64,000 nt of DNA from assembly GCF_012584455.1 (NCBI RefSeq), contig NZ_JABAEB010000001.1, forward strand, positions 62,001-126,000, written 5' to 3'. Origin of the DNA: Shewanella oncorhynchi. GTDB lineage: Bacteria > Pseudomonadota > Gammaproteobacteria > Enterobacterales > Shewanellaceae. This document shows, in pieces, positions 8,022 through 17,082 of this stretch. Positions within the stretch are counted from its first letter, which is position 1. Each line of letters starts with the position of its first letter. The position numbers were made by a program, and so were the translations under genes. The notes beneath the pieces are model-generated. The model was not told the DNA's origin. It was given only the letters and a program-made list of their open reading frames with translations, and did not search any database.

Positions 8022-9632
8022 ATGGATTTTGTGTCTATGTTATTTAATGAGTATCGCACGTTAGTGTCGCTGTTACTTTCGTTGATGGTATTAGTGGTCA
8101 TTATTACGGTTTGGTGGGATAAGGTCAGTTTCTGGTGGCTTAATACATGGTATGCCTTTCCGGTAATCGGTAAGGAGAGTCGCTTAGCGAAAGATTATGA
8201 AACCCAAGTTAAGATTTACGATAAGGATTGGTTGAATACTGAAGTCGCACTATGTACTGATTTTGCGGCTCATTATGAGAAAGTGAATAAGGACGAGGAG
8301 CTTTTCAGTAAAAGCCAAGACTATTTAGGTAAAGTGACTGAAAATGGTCGTAACAACTTACATATTTTGGGGTGGATATTGATTGCCGCCTTAGTGTTTG
8401 TTGAAGCAATGGGATTTAGTTACGTTCTTTCAGGTTTCACGATTCCCGGAGCATCGGAAAAACTACAGCAGCAAGGTGCTGTGGGTATCGCCTTCATCAT
8501 CTCGGTTTTACTGGTAGGTTTAACTCACTTTACTGGACATGAGCTGCATGCTAACTCGCTCATTAAAAAGGCCAAGGTCTGGTGGAAAAATGCTAAAAAC
8601 CGCGACAAATCGACGCCAGAACTGGCACCTAATACTCGTATTAATTTAGATAAAACCTTTGAGGATGATAATGAGCCTCAATATAAGCAACTCATTAATC
8701 GGATCTCTACTAACGCAGAGGTTAAGCCCCGTTATTTTATCACCACGGTTACAGCTATTGCGATCCTAGTGATTGCAGTATTGGCAACCTATGTGCGTGG
8801 TCAAGTGCTTGAAAAAATGCATATTGATGAAGTCAATATTCAGCAAACGAGTGGATTGTATCAAGAACAAGACCCCTATGCTGAAGCACCTCCAGCACTC
8901 TTACTCGATGAGTCTAAAAGTGCAGGTGATAAAGCAAAGGATGACGTGTGGGATCGTGAACAGAAAGGCGGTTGGGGAACTTTTATTTTTCTTGCTTTCT
9001 TATTCATCCTATTACAGATTTTCGGTATTTTGATTGGTTTTAAAACCGGATTTGCTGGCAAACATTCTAAAGATGCGCGCAAAGAAATTGGCAACTTTAA
9101 AAGTGAGCGTGAGTTTAAGACGCATTATTCTCGTTTAAAGCAGCAAGTCGCGCGCGTGGCCCAGAAGCGCCTAACTAACTTGCAGCAAAGAATGAATCAA
9201 AAAGCTGAAACTAATTGCCAAGATCCTAAGGTGCTAGAGGTGTTAGAGGCCTGTGGTGAGCGTTCATTCCTGATGTATATGGAAGATTTAGGTAATGCCG
9301 AAAATCGATATGATCAATCGGTACGTTTACGTGAGCATCAAACATTAGCCAGCCATCAGGCGATGAAAAGTGCCGCTGTGGTGGCAACGTCTCATGTTGT
9401 TGAGGTAGAAACTTCCGAAGCACCAGAGGCGATGGAAGCAAGATTGAAAGCCGAGTTTGTTGCTGAAGCGAATGCTAAAAAGGCTGTAGAGGCCGAAACG
9501 CCAGAACAAGCTGAACAACGTATTCGACAAGAGCTGCTTGCTGAAATAACTCAGCAAAAAAAGGTTGTTGAAACGGAAGAACAGATGCGCGATCGTTTAC
9601 GCAAAGAGATACTTGGAGAGTTAAGTTCATGA
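8022..9632 (+). CDS. Multi-pass inner-membrane protein with C-terminal coiled-coil repeats (unknown family)
   Basis: A 536-residue protein not assigned to a family. Predicted membrane helices: residues about 13-33 (VSLLLSLMVLVVIITVWW), 113-135 (LGWILIAALVFVEAMGFSYV), 150-168 (VGIAFIISVLLVGLTHF), 237-259 (ITTVTAIAILVIAVLATYV) and 322-345 (FIFLAFLFILLQIFGILIG). Residues 360-536 are highly charged and predicted coiled coil, ending in three copies of a roughly 27-residue repeat (from about 464). AGGAG lies 8 bases before the ATG. Its stop codon overlaps the start of the following vWA gene (ATGA), so it is probably co-translated with it. Position between a periplasm-facing OmpA lipoprotein and a secreted vWA protein suggests the inner-membrane part of a trans-envelope complex; this is inference. 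Confidence 0.7.
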   Translation: MDFVSMLFNEYRTLVSLLLSLMVLVVIITVWWDKVSFWWLNTWYAFPVIGKESRLAKDYETQVKIYDKDWLNTEVALCTDFAAHYEKVNKDEELFSKSQDYLGKVTENGRNNLHILGWILIAALVFVEAMGFSYVLSGFTIPGASEKLQQQGAVGIAFIISVLLVGLTHFTGHELHANSLIKKAKVWWKNAKNRDKSTPELAPNTRINLDKTFEDDNEPQYKQLINRISTNAEVKPRYFITTVTAIAILVIAVLATYVRGQVLEKMHIDEVNIQQTSGLYQEQDPYAEAPPALLLDESKSAGDKAKDDVWDREQKGGWGTFIFLAFLFILLQIFGILIGFKTGFAGKHSKDARKEIGNFKSEREFKTHYSRLKQQVARVAQKRLTNLQQRMNQKAETNCQDPKVLEVLEACGERSFLMYMEDLGNAENRYDQSVRLREHQTLASHQAMKSAAVVATSHVVEVETSEAPEAMEARLKAEFVAEANAKKAVEAETPEQAEQRIRQELLAEITQQKKVVETEEQMRDRLRKEILGELSS

Positions 9633-10483
9633 CAGGAATGACAAAGCTTGCTAAGTTGGTGGTTACTGGCTTGTTTGGCACTTTAGCTATTTCTATGTGT
9701 TTGCCTGCGATGGCCGCTGAGAGAAATGATATTAAAAGTTGCTACGAGTTTGCCAAAATTGATCCACTAACAGCAAAGACAGTTTCTGGCCGACATTTGT
9801 TTGTGGCGATCGATGGTACTTTTTCTCCGGACATAAATATTAAACAGTTAGTTCATGAGAAAGTGCATCTCTTCCTACAAGCTGGGGATAAAATCACTAT
9901 CATTAGCTTTAGTGCTTATGTAAAAGATTTTTATACCGATGTTTTGTTTAGTGGCAGGCTGGATACTGATATTGCTGACAGGGATGACGTATCGAAGAAA
10001 AATCTAATGGCTTTTGATAATTGCATGAATAAGCAGGCTCAGTTCGTTAGAAGTAAAATTGATGCCCATATAAAACATGCTTTTAAACCTAATGATGTGG
10101 ATTTGCCTAAAACTGAAATCCTCAGTAATTTATCTCAGGTTATTGCGCCGCAAGTGGCTGCCGATACCGAAGGACGCCGAGTATTGTTACTTGTGTCCGA
10201 TATGGTTGAAAATTCAGATGTGACCAGCTTTTACAGTAAAAACACCTTAAAAGTTATCGAACCTGAGCAAGAAATGCTAAAAATACAAAAAGCGAACATG
10301 CTGAGTGATTTTAAGCAGGCAGATATTTACGTATTAGGTGCGGGTTGGGTTCCTGCTACATCAAAAGGATTTAGAGGCGGTCAAGTAATGTTGCCGTTGA
10401 AACAGTTTTGGCAGCAGTATTTTGAGTCCTCCCATGCTGAACTTAAAGGTTTTGGTCAACCCGTATTAATGACGGATATGTAA
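9629..10483 (+). CDS. Secreted vWA-like protein, third gene of the envelope cassette
   Basis: A 284-residue protein with a signal peptide (LVVTGLFGTLAISMCLPAMA, cut near AERND). The mature part has the order of a von Willebrand factor A fold: strand HLFVAID with a MIDAS-like D62-G-T-F-S66 (normal pattern DxSxS), then KITIISFSAYVKDF, then strand VLLLVSDMVENS supplying a second Asp, and strand DIYVLGAGWV. This suggests a periplasmic metal-dependent adhesion or assembly module. Two Cys residues (in SCYEF and DNCMN) could form a disulfide. It overlaps the upstream membrane gene by 4 bp and is closed by a strong terminator, so the three genes are one operon. Specific function unknown. Confidence 0.68.
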   Translation: MTGMTKLAKLVVTGLFGTLAISMCLPAMAAERNDIKSCYEFAKIDPLTAKTVSGRHLFVAIDGTFSPDINIKQLVHEKVHLFLQAGDKITIISFSAYVKDFYTDVLFSGRLDTDIADRDDVSKKNLMAFDNCMNKQAQFVRSKIDAHIKHAFKPNDVDLPKTEILSNLSQVIAPQVAADTEGRRVLLLVSDMVENSDVTSFYSKNTLKVIEPEQEMLKIQKANMLSDFKQADIYVLGAGWVPATSKGFRGGQVMLPLKQFWQQYFESSHAELKGFGQPVLMTDM

Positions 10484-10541
10484 TGACTGGGATTTTAATT
10501 AAGTTGTTACGTCATAGATAAGTACCGTTTTAGACTCTAAT

Positions 10542-10570
10542 AAAAAAGCCAGACTCAGTCTGGCTTTTTT
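10542..10570. terminator. Bidirectional terminator, vWA cassette and putA
   Basis: Perfect inverted repeat with 14-base arms (AAAAAAGCCAGACT and its complement) about a single central base, ending in six T. It lies between convergent genes (stops at 10483 and 10628) and can serve both strands. Confidence 0.9.
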
Positions 10571-10627
10571 ATTGTTATCGCGATGGCTAAAGATGCATCG
10601 CGATATTCTAAAGCAAGTTCAGTGTAC

Positions 10628-13600
10628 TTATTCTTCGCTATCACCGAGTGACAGTAGGGTCGCATTACCACCAATAGCTGTGATGTTGTTGGTGCGAGTC
10701 TTTTCAGTCACAAAACGGGTTAAGTAGTGTGGGCCACCGGCTTTAGGACCTGTGCCTGACAGACCTTGACCGCCGAAAGGCTGTACGCCCACCACAGCAC
10801 CGATTTGGTTACGGTTAATGTAGACGTTACCCACGTTCACTTTGTCGGCAACTTCCAAGGCATGGCCTTCGTTACGGCTATGGATACCTAAGGTTAAGCC
10901 AAAGCCTGTGCTGTTGATCTCATCGATCACTTTGCCAAGATCGGCGGCTTTATAACGGATCACGTGCAGGATTGGGCCAAAGTGCTCTTTCTCCAGCACT
11001 TTAATTGAATTTATTTCAACCGCAGTGGGCGACACGAAGTGACCGTTCTCAGTGCCAGCAGGCAGCGGCATTTGCTTGATAAGCTTACCGACTTGCTTGA
11101 TATGATCGATATGCGCATCTAAGTTGGCTTTGGCGGTGGCGTCAATCACTGGGCCTACGTCGGTTTTGATTGAACTTGGGTTGCCAATCACTAATTCATC
11201 CATGGCGCCTTGCAGGACTTCGATCACGCGATCGGCAATGTCTTCTTGGAGGAAGAGCACGCGCAGCGCAGAGCAGCGTTGACCTGCGCTGGTGAATGAC
11301 GATGAAACCACATCGTTAACCACTTGCTCAGGTTGAGAGGTAGAGTCCACTACCATGGCATTTTGGCCACCGGTTTCGGCGATTAATGGAATAATCGCGC
11401 CATCACGGTTGGCCAGTGTACGGTTAATCAGTTTTGCCGTGCCAGTTGAACCGGTAAAGCACACACCACCGATACGTTCATCGGCCGTAATTGCGCTACC
11501 CACTGTCGCACCAGTACCTGGTAGGAATTGCAGCACCTCGACAGGAATACCCGCTTGATGAGCGAGTTGCACCGCACGGTAACCAATAATCGAGGTTTGC
11601 TCCGCGGGTTTTGCGATGACTGTATTACCTGCAGCTAATGCCGCAGACACTTGGCCGAGGAAGATGGCCAATGGGAAGTTCCATGGGCTGATACACACGA
11701 ATACGCCGCGGCCTTGGAGGAACAGTTCGTTCAGTTCACCCGTTGGGCCTGGAAGCAGTTCAGGTTTTGCCATCATCTTCTTGGCTTGTACTGCGTAGTA
11801 ACGACAGAAATCAACGGCTTCACGTACTTCGTCGATACCGTCTTGAATGCTCTTGCCCGCTTCACGGGTACAAAGAGCGATCAATTCTTCGCGGTTTTCT
11901 TCTAATAAATCGGCTAACTTTTGTAGTGCAGAGGCACGGGTTTCTACTGGCGTGCGTGCCCAAGAGGTAAATGCCGCTTCGGCAGATGCGACGGCGGCTT
12001 CGATTGCAGCTTTGTCGGCGAAGGCGACTTGACCTACGGTTTGGGTAGTGTCGTATGGGCTAACAACCGTTTTATGTTCGCCAGTTAAGGTTTTACCGTT
12101 CACCAGAGGGCCAGCTTGCCATTGGGTATTTTTAAACTGTTCTAGTGCCGCGAAAAATGGCTCAGATTCGGAAATGATGTTCATATTGAGTCCCTTGGAA
12201 TTTTTGCGCTCGCTACCGAAAATATCGGCAGGTAAAACGATTCTGTTGTTAGCCAGGGTTTTGTAACCCGTCAGTGTTGTTAGCGGATGTACCACTAATG
12301 ACTCGATGGGGGTTTTAGGATCCACCAGTTTGTGGACGAACGAAGTATTCGCGCCGTTTTCCAGCAGACGACGGACTAAATAGGGCAGTAGATCTTTATG
12401 GGCACCGATGGGGGCATAAATACGTACCGCTTTAGCACCGGCTTCAGCCAGAATAGTGTCGTACAGCTCTTGTCCCATGCCGTGTAAGCGTTGGAACTCA
12501 TGGTTACGATCGCCCGCCATATCGGAAATTGCCGCAACGGTTTGCGCATTGTGGCTAGCAAATTGTGGGTAGATAGCACCGCGAGTCGCATCCGATAACA
12601 AGTAACGGGCGCAGGCGAGGTAAGAAACGTCAGTACCGGCTTTGCGAGTGTAGAGTGGATAAGCGGCTTCGCCAGCTTGTTGCGCCCACTTAAGTTCGCT
12701 ATCCCAATAGGCACCTTTTACCAGACGCACTGGGATTTCATCCCCTTGTTCTTTCGCTAGACGTGTTAACCAAACCAGTACGGGCAGGGCACGCTTAGAG
12801 TAGGCTTGTACTACTATACCGAGTAATCCCCAGCCTTTAGTTGCTTCAGAATTAAACAGTTTTTGGAACAGTTTTAGTGATAACTCGAGGCGATCGACTT
12901 CTTCAGCATCGATAGATATACCGATATTTAAGCCACGTGCCAGCTTAATCAGGCGAATCACTGTGTCGTACAGTTCAGTCAAGACGCGGTCTTCATTGGC
13001 CACTTCGTAACGTGGGTGCAATGCCGATAACTTGATGGAGATTGTTGGGCGCGGTGATTCATTTTCGTTATAGCTTTGAGCACCGAGCTCAGTGATCGCA
13101 TTGGCGTAATCGGTATAGTATTTCTCGGCATCTTTGCGAGTTAACGCCGCTTCGCCCAGCATGTCGTAGGAATGGGTATAACCTAACTTACGTTTGTCTT
13201 CACTGTTCTTTAGGGCTTCTTTCATGTTGCGGCCCAGTACGAACTGCTTACCCATGATCTTCATCGCTGCCATCATGGCTTGACGGATCACGGGTTCACC
13301 GAGGCGATTCACTAAGCGGCTCAGCAAGTTGCTTGGGGTGCCATCGAGTTTTTTATCGAGTTTAACGATTTTACCTGTGAGCATTAAGCCCCAGGTCGAT
13401 GCGTTAACCAGCACTGAGTCACTCTTGCTCATGTGCTCATCCCACTTAGCGCCTGAAAGCTTATCTTCAATCAGCGCATCGGCAGTGGCCGCATCAGGAA
13501 TTCGCAGTAAAGCTTCGGCTAAACACATCAGGATAATGCCTTCCTGTGTTTCTAAGCTGTACTGTTGCAGGAAGGCATCTATGCCGACCATCAAACCTTT

Positions 13601-13807
13601 TTTATCGAATTGACGAACCTTATTGACCAGTTCGTGGGCACGACGAGTGACGCGCTCTATGGCTTCATCACTTGAGGGAACTAGTTTGATCAGCTCTGAC
13701 AAGTATTGTTCTTCATCGACAATGTAGTTGTCGCTGACTGCTTTGAACAGTTCGTCGAGATTGGCAGAATCGTAGCGGCCTGCCAGCACTTCACTCGCTT
13801 TGAACAT
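10628..13807 (-). CDS. putA: PutA, bifunctional proline dehydrogenase / L-glutamate gamma-semialdehyde dehydrogenase
   Basis: A 1059-residue enzyme that oxidises proline to glutamate in two channelled steps, using FAD then NAD. The N-terminal proline dehydrogenase barrel shows SIKLSALHPRYE, IDAEEVDRLELS, VRLVKGAYWDSE and ENGANTSFVHKL. The C-terminal aldehyde dehydrogenase shows SPWNFPLAIF, FTGSTGTAKLI, the general-base Glu in IAETGGQNAMV, the catalytic Cys in SAGQRCSALRVL, and the end QPFGGQGLSGTGPKAGGPHY. The N-terminal ribbon-helix-helix repressor domain of the enterobacterial, roughly 1320-residue PutA is absent, so it should not self-repress as in E. coli. Start 13807 has GGAAG 8 bases upstream; a start 15 bases earlier is possible. 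Confidence 0.95.
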   Translation of the reverse strand: MFKASEVLAGRYDSANLDELFKAVSDNYIVDEEQYLSELIKLVPSSDEAIERVTRRAHELVNKVRQFDKKGLMVGIDAFLQQYSLETQEGIILMCLAEALLRIPDAATADALIEDKLSGAKWDEHMSKSDSVLVNASTWGLMLTGKIVKLDKKLDGTPSNLLSRLVNRLGEPVIRQAMMAAMKIMGKQFVLGRNMKEALKNSEDKRKLGYTHSYDMLGEAALTRKDAEKYYTDYANAITELGAQSYNENESPRPTISIKLSALHPRYEVANEDRVLTELYDTVIRLIKLARGLNIGISIDAEEVDRLELSLKLFQKLFNSEATKGWGLLGIVVQAYSKRALPVLVWLTRLAKEQGDEIPVRLVKGAYWDSELKWAQQAGEAAYPLYTRKAGTDVSYLACARYLLSDATRGAIYPQFASHNAQTVAAISDMAGDRNHEFQRLHGMGQELYDTILAEAGAKAVRIYAPIGAHKDLLPYLVRRLLENGANTSFVHKLVDPKTPIESLVVHPLTTLTGYKTLANNRIVLPADIFGSERKNSKGLNMNIISESEPFFAALEQFKNTQWQAGPLVNGKTLTGEHKTVVSPYDTTQTVGQVAFADKAAIEAAVASAEAAFTSWARTPVETRASALQKLADLLEENREELIALCTREAGKSIQDGIDEVREAVDFCRYYAVQAKKMMAKPELLPGPTGELNELFLQGRGVFVCISPWNFPLAIFLGQVSAALAAGNTVIAKPAEQTSIIGYRAVQLAHQAGIPVEVLQFLPGTGATVGSAITADERIGGVCFTGSTGTAKLINRTLANRDGAIIPLIAETGGQNAMVVDSTSQPEQVVNDVVSSSFTSAGQRCSALRVLFLQEDIADRVIEVLQGAMDELVIGNPSSIKTDVGPVIDATAKANLDAHIDHIKQVGKLIKQMPLPAGTENGHFVSPTAVEINSIKVLEKEHFGPILHVIRYKAADLGKVIDEINSTGFGLTLGIHSRNEGHALEVADKVNVGNVYINRNQIGAVVGVQPFGGQGLSGTGPKAGGPHYLTRFVTEKTRTNNITAIGGNATLLSLGDSEE

Positions 13808-14016
13808 AGTTATCGCTTCCATCTTGGCCGTTATTGGGGCGCTATTGTTGAAACAAATTGGGAGGCGCCAAACGCATTTGATATTTTGTATACAATATGA
13901 AGGTTTGCGCGCGCAGATTATACAACCAAAATGTGACGGACAACACTATAGCGTGAAAGATTGTGAAGCTTGTTTGATTAGCTTGTTAATAAGTCGATGT
14001 AACGCTTGATTGACAA
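13808..14016 (-). promoter_or_regulatory. putA upstream region
   Basis: About 210 bp holding the putA promoter. It contains ATTTTGTATACAATATG (13883-13899), a partly palindromic AT-rich element around GTATAC, and TTGCGCGCGCA (13904-13914). No regulator gene for putA lies next to it. No coding frame is supported here. Confidence 0.35.
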
Positions 14017-14046
14017 AAAAGCCAGTGTTTGAAAACACTGGCTTTT
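14017..14046 (-). terminator. Terminator of the SH3 membrane protein gene
   Basis: Inverted repeat AAAAGCCAGTGTTT and complement with a short loop, 13-14 base-pair arms. On the minus strand it is followed by a T-run, and it lies 33 bp after the stop at 14079, so it ends the minus-strand gene. Confidence 0.85.
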
Positions 14047-14078
14047 GGAAGGTAAATTAAGACTTTTGTGTGTCAGAC

Positions 14079-14657
14079 TCACATCCAACGTTTTTTATTG
14101 CGACGTTGTGGTCTAGGTAAATACACTAAAATAATGCCTAGGATTAAGCCCATGCCTGCGATTAATCCACCTTGGCGCCAAAGTTCAAAACGCTCGTCTT
14201 GAGCTGTGCGATCTACCGCATTTTTCAGTTGATCACGTTCTTGAGTCGTTTTAGCTAGGTTGGTTTCTAACTCGCTTAGTTTAGCCTTTAATTCGAGCAG
14301 TTCGTCGGCATGATTATCCGTTGAACTTGATACTTCTGCTAACTTAGCTTTGGCCTGTGCGAGTTCAGTTGTTAACGCAGGGACTTGCTCACGGAAACTT
14401 TGAGTCGAACTGATCAAGTTAGTTTGTACCCAACCTTCACGGCCTTTATGATCGATTATTTTGGAATAATCACCTTGAGTTTCGTTGAGCAGTGTCACAG
14501 GTTGACCAGCCTCAATTGATCCAACAATTCGAAACTCAGTACCAGGGCCACCTAAAAGATAAAGAAACACGTTATCCGAGATGTAGCGGGATTGGCCTTC
14601 GGCCAGCAGGTTGGAAGACAGCAAGATCATTCCTACCAGAGTCAGGAGTCTAAACAC
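14079..14657 (-). CDS. SH3-domain membrane protein of the YgiM type
   Basis: A 192-residue envelope protein. It has a cleavable signal peptide (LLTLVGMILLSSNLLAEG), a bacterial SH3 domain at about residues 22-88 (RYISDNVFLYLLGGPGTEFR, ending in GREGWVQTNLI), a coiled coil at about 90-150, a transmembrane helix at about 160-180 (GGLIAGMGLILGIILVYL) and a basic tail PRPQRRNKKRWM. This architecture is the TIGR04211/YgiM family: a periplasmic SH3 and coiled coil tethered at the C-terminus to the inner membrane. Function is unproven; SH3b domains often bind peptidoglycan. The start is GTG. In E. coli ygiM lies near ygiF and glnE; both are also in this window. Confidence 0.8.
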   Translation of the reverse strand: MFRLLTLVGMILLSSNLLAEGQSRYISDNVFLYLLGGPGTEFRIVGSIEAGQPVTLLNETQGDYSKIIDHKGREGWVQTNLISSTQSFREQVPALTTELAQAKAKLAEVSSSTDNHADELLELKAKLSELETNLAKTTQERDQLKNAVDRTAQDERFELWRQGGLIAGMGLILGIILVYLPRPQRRNKKRWM

Positions 14658-14718
14658 TTTTGTATTCTCATCAACGAAATAGTCTGCACATGCTAGGGAT
14701 TTGAGGCCTGTAATGCAA

Positions 14719-14741
14719 GAGGGAAGTCATAGACTTCCCTC
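14719..14741 (-). terminator. Hairpin downstream of pit
   Basis: Perfect inverted repeat GAGGGAAGTC / GACTTCCCTC with a 3-base loop, 114 bp downstream of the pit stop on the minus strand. The following T-run is weak, so termination is plausible but not certain; a Rho-dependent or RNA-stabilising role is an alternative. Confidence 0.5.
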
Positions 14742-14854
14742 AACTTTACGGCATCCATGCTATGACCATTCCAATTTAATTCAATCTTTCCTACGACCTT
14801 CTAGTCCTAGGCGCTAATACTGCTTAATGTCAGCAACACATTTAGCGAGACTTC

Positions 14855-16144
14855 TTAATTAAAAATACCTTTAATCATATAGAAGAAGATGATTGATAGG
14901 CCAGCACCTGCTGGTAGGGTCACAACCCAAGATACGACGATATTACGTACCACACCAATGTTAATCGCTGCGATACCACGGGCCATACCTACACCTAATA
15001 CCGCACCTACTAAGGTTTGTGTGGTAGAAATAGGTAAACCAGTGCTAGAAGCAATAACTACAGTTGTTGCCGCGGCTAATTCTGCCGCAAAACCACGACT
15101 TGGCGTCAAGTGAGTGATGTTTTTTCCGATAGTTTGCATAACGCGCTGACCAAAAATCGCCAGACCCATCACAATACCTACGGCACCCAAAGGTAAAATC
15201 CACCAGACTAGAGGTGATTTCGCTGCAATCTCACCACCGCTATTGACGACAGAAACAACCGCCGCTAATGGACCAATCGCATTTGCTACATCGTTTGAAC
15301 CATGGGCAAAAGCCATACAACAAGCCGTCATAACCATCAGGATCGCAAACACTTTTTCAACGTTTTTGAACTGGGTTTGACGATCTGCTTTATCACTCAT
15401 TTGTAAGCGTGAAATGGCGATTTTACCTAAGATACCAACTGCAGCGGCAATAGCACCAGCGAGTAGGTAAGATTCGGTAATCGAGAAATGCAGACCAACG
15501 TGGGATAAGCCTTTCATAATCGTCATTAATGACATGATGAAACCAGCAAATGCCATATAGAAAGGTACGAAACGCTTAGCATTACTCAATGGGTCGTCAG
15601 TGTTGAAAATGAGTTTTTGAGTGCTTTGGAAGAGGATGAATGCCATAAAGCCCGAAATAGCAGGGGTTACGATCCAAGAGCCTACAATCCCGCCCACTTT
15701 ATCCCATGAGACTGAATCTGCGCCAACACCCACGGCTGCGAAACCAATAATGGCACCGACGATGGAGTGAGTCGTTGATACTGGCCAGCCAAGAGCCGAT
15801 GCGACGACAAGCCAAATACCTGCCGCCAACAATGATCCTATCATGCCGTAAACCAGCAATTCAGGAGTCGCAGTGAAATAGCTAGAATCAATAATACCGC
15901 TACGAATGGTATTGGTAACTTCGCCCCCAGCTAAAAATGCACCGGAAAACTCAAAGATCATTGCGATAATAATCGCTTGTTTAATTGTAATTGCGTTTGA
16001 ACCTACAGAGGTTCCCATCGCATTGGCGACGTCATTCGCCCCAATACCCCATGCCATGAGAAAACCAAATGCAGCCGCAATGGCAATAAGCCACGGGCCA
16101 TTGGTGACTAAGACGTTAGCCACCTCAATACCTGCATCAACCAT
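14855..16144 (-). CDS. pit: PiT family inorganic phosphate transporter
   Basis: A 429-residue inner-membrane permease importing phosphate as a metal-phosphate or ion-coupled complex. The two inverted PiT signature repeats are visible: GIGANDVANAMGTSVGS near residue 30 and FAHGSNDVANAIGPLAAV near residue 280. Additional conserved blocks are GWPVSTTHSIVGAIIGF and GLPISTTQTLVGAVLGVG, one in each half. About ten to eleven membrane helices are predicted. AAGG lies 8 bases before the ATG. It follows the DUF47 gene by 26 bp, the usual DUF47-pit pair. A Pho-box-like site precedes the pair. Confidence 0.93.
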   Translation of the reverse strand: MVDAGIEVANVLVTNGPWLIAIAAAFGFLMAWGIGANDVANAMGTSVGSNAITIKQAIIIAMIFEFSGAFLAGGEVTNTIRSGIIDSSYFTATPELLVYGMIGSLLAAGIWLVVASALGWPVSTTHSIVGAIIGFAAVGVGADSVSWDKVGGIVGSWIVTPAISGFMAFILFQSTQKLIFNTDDPLSNAKRFVPFYMAFAGFIMSLMTIMKGLSHVGLHFSITESYLLAGAIAAAVGILGKIAISRLQMSDKADRQTQFKNVEKVFAILMVMTACCMAFAHGSNDVANAIGPLAAVVSVVNSGGEIAAKSPLVWWILPLGAVGIVMGLAIFGQRVMQTIGKNITHLTPSRGFAAELAAATTVVIASSTGLPISTTQTLVGAVLGVGMARGIAAINIGVVRNIVVSWVVTLPAGAGLSIIFFYMIKGIFN

Positions 16145-16170
16145 ATTGATACCTTGATAACCTTAATTTG

Positions 16171-16851
16171 TTAAACGCGAGCCAGCATAAGCTCAAGACG
16201 CGAACCGACGCGTTCGGCAAGATCTGCAAGACCACCGACCCATTCAATCGTTTTGTAGAGGAACATCACATCGACAGGATTCAATTCAGATTCCATAGCG
16301 AATAACTGACGGCGTAACTGAATTTGTAGATCGTCAGTATCTTCTTCGATGATATCGAGTTCGTTGATCATTTTTGCCACTAAGTCGACTTCACGGCCAC
16401 GGAAACCTGTTTCTAACAGATCTTCGAGTTCATTAATGACTTGTTTTGCTAGTGCTACCGCATCGATACAGCGTTGTAGATAAGCAATAAATGGGACTTG
16501 CATGACCTGAGGGATTAACAGCTGACGGCCGATAACACGACCGGAAATATCTTTGGCTTTGTTGGCTATCTTGTCTTGTTGAGTTAAAAGTTCCAATAAA
16601 TCTGTACGTTCTACTGGCATAAATAAACCGCTTGGCAGAGTCAGACGGATTTCACGCTTTAGTGAATCTGCTTGCTTCTCGGCTAAACTAATTTGCTTAC
16701 GTAATTGAACTGCACTGTCCCAGTTGCCTGTGATAGTGGCTTCGAAAAAGGGGACGAGTAACGATGCGCAATCGTGTACTTTGTCCATGTGCTCTTGAAG
16801 AGGCTTAATTGGCGATTTTGCAAACACGCCCAAAATAGAGTTTACTGGCAT
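16171..16851 (-). CDS. DUF47/PhoU-like regulator of the Pit transporter (TIGR00153)
   Basis: A 226-residue, all-helical cytosolic protein matching the TIGR00153/DUF47 family, distantly PhoU-like. It starts MPVNSILGVFAKSPIKPLQE and contains the family blocks HMDKVHDCASLLVPFFEA, ISLAEKQADSLKREIR and PVERTDLLELLTQQDKIANK. Proteins of this family are encoded next to PiT transporters and are thought to modulate them; a metal-binding helical bundle is likely. AGGT lies upstream of the start. It is the first gene of the DUF47-pit operon, behind the Pho-box-like site at 17008-17025. Confidence 0.9.
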   Translation of the reverse strand: MPVNSILGVFAKSPIKPLQEHMDKVHDCASLLVPFFEATITGNWDSAVQLRKQISLAEKQADSLKREIRLTLPSGLFMPVERTDLLELLTQQDKIANKAKDISGRVIGRQLLIPQVMQVPFIAYLQRCIDAVALAKQVINELEDLLETGFRGREVDLVAKMINELDIIEEDTDDLQIQLRRQLFAMESELNPVDVMFLYKTIEWVGGLADLAERVGSRLELMLARV

Positions 16852-17007
16852 TGCCGTTTACCTATTTAGATTGTTCCATTATTGGAAAAAGCGGGCGCAT
16901 GTTAACCTATGCGTCCGCGTATTGAAACTGTGTTTTTTCAGAAAAAACGACAGGTTTATTCTAACGGGTTATATACCAACTGCAAAACCAAATCCTACGG
17001 GATTTTT

Positions 17008-17025
17008 ATGACACATTTGTGACAT
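17008..17025 (-). promoter_or_regulatory. Candidate Pho box upstream of DUF47-pit
   Basis: Read on the minus strand: ATGTCAC-AAAT-GTGTCAT. The PhoB consensus is two 7-base direct repeats CTGTCAT separated by an A/T-rich 4-base spacer, giving an 11-base period. Here TGTCA recurs at exactly 11 bases with spacer AAAT. It lies 157 bp upstream of the DUF47 start and between the divergent ygiF and DUF47-pit units. The match is visible; PhoB binding is inferred. Confidence 0.6.
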
Positions 17026-17082
17026 TATGAACTAAAGATGACGCATCGATGAATATTTGATGACAAAGTGAGCGGTTACGCA

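Noticed and set aside
6446..10483. Zorya-type phage defence (ZorA/ZorB)
   Set aside because: An OmpA domain is present but no MotA-type motor protein, helicase or nuclease accompanies it, so the resemblance is superficial.
12376..12714. 112-codon minus-strand open frame within putA in another frame
   Set aside because: Shadow of the highly conserved proline dehydrogenase domain.
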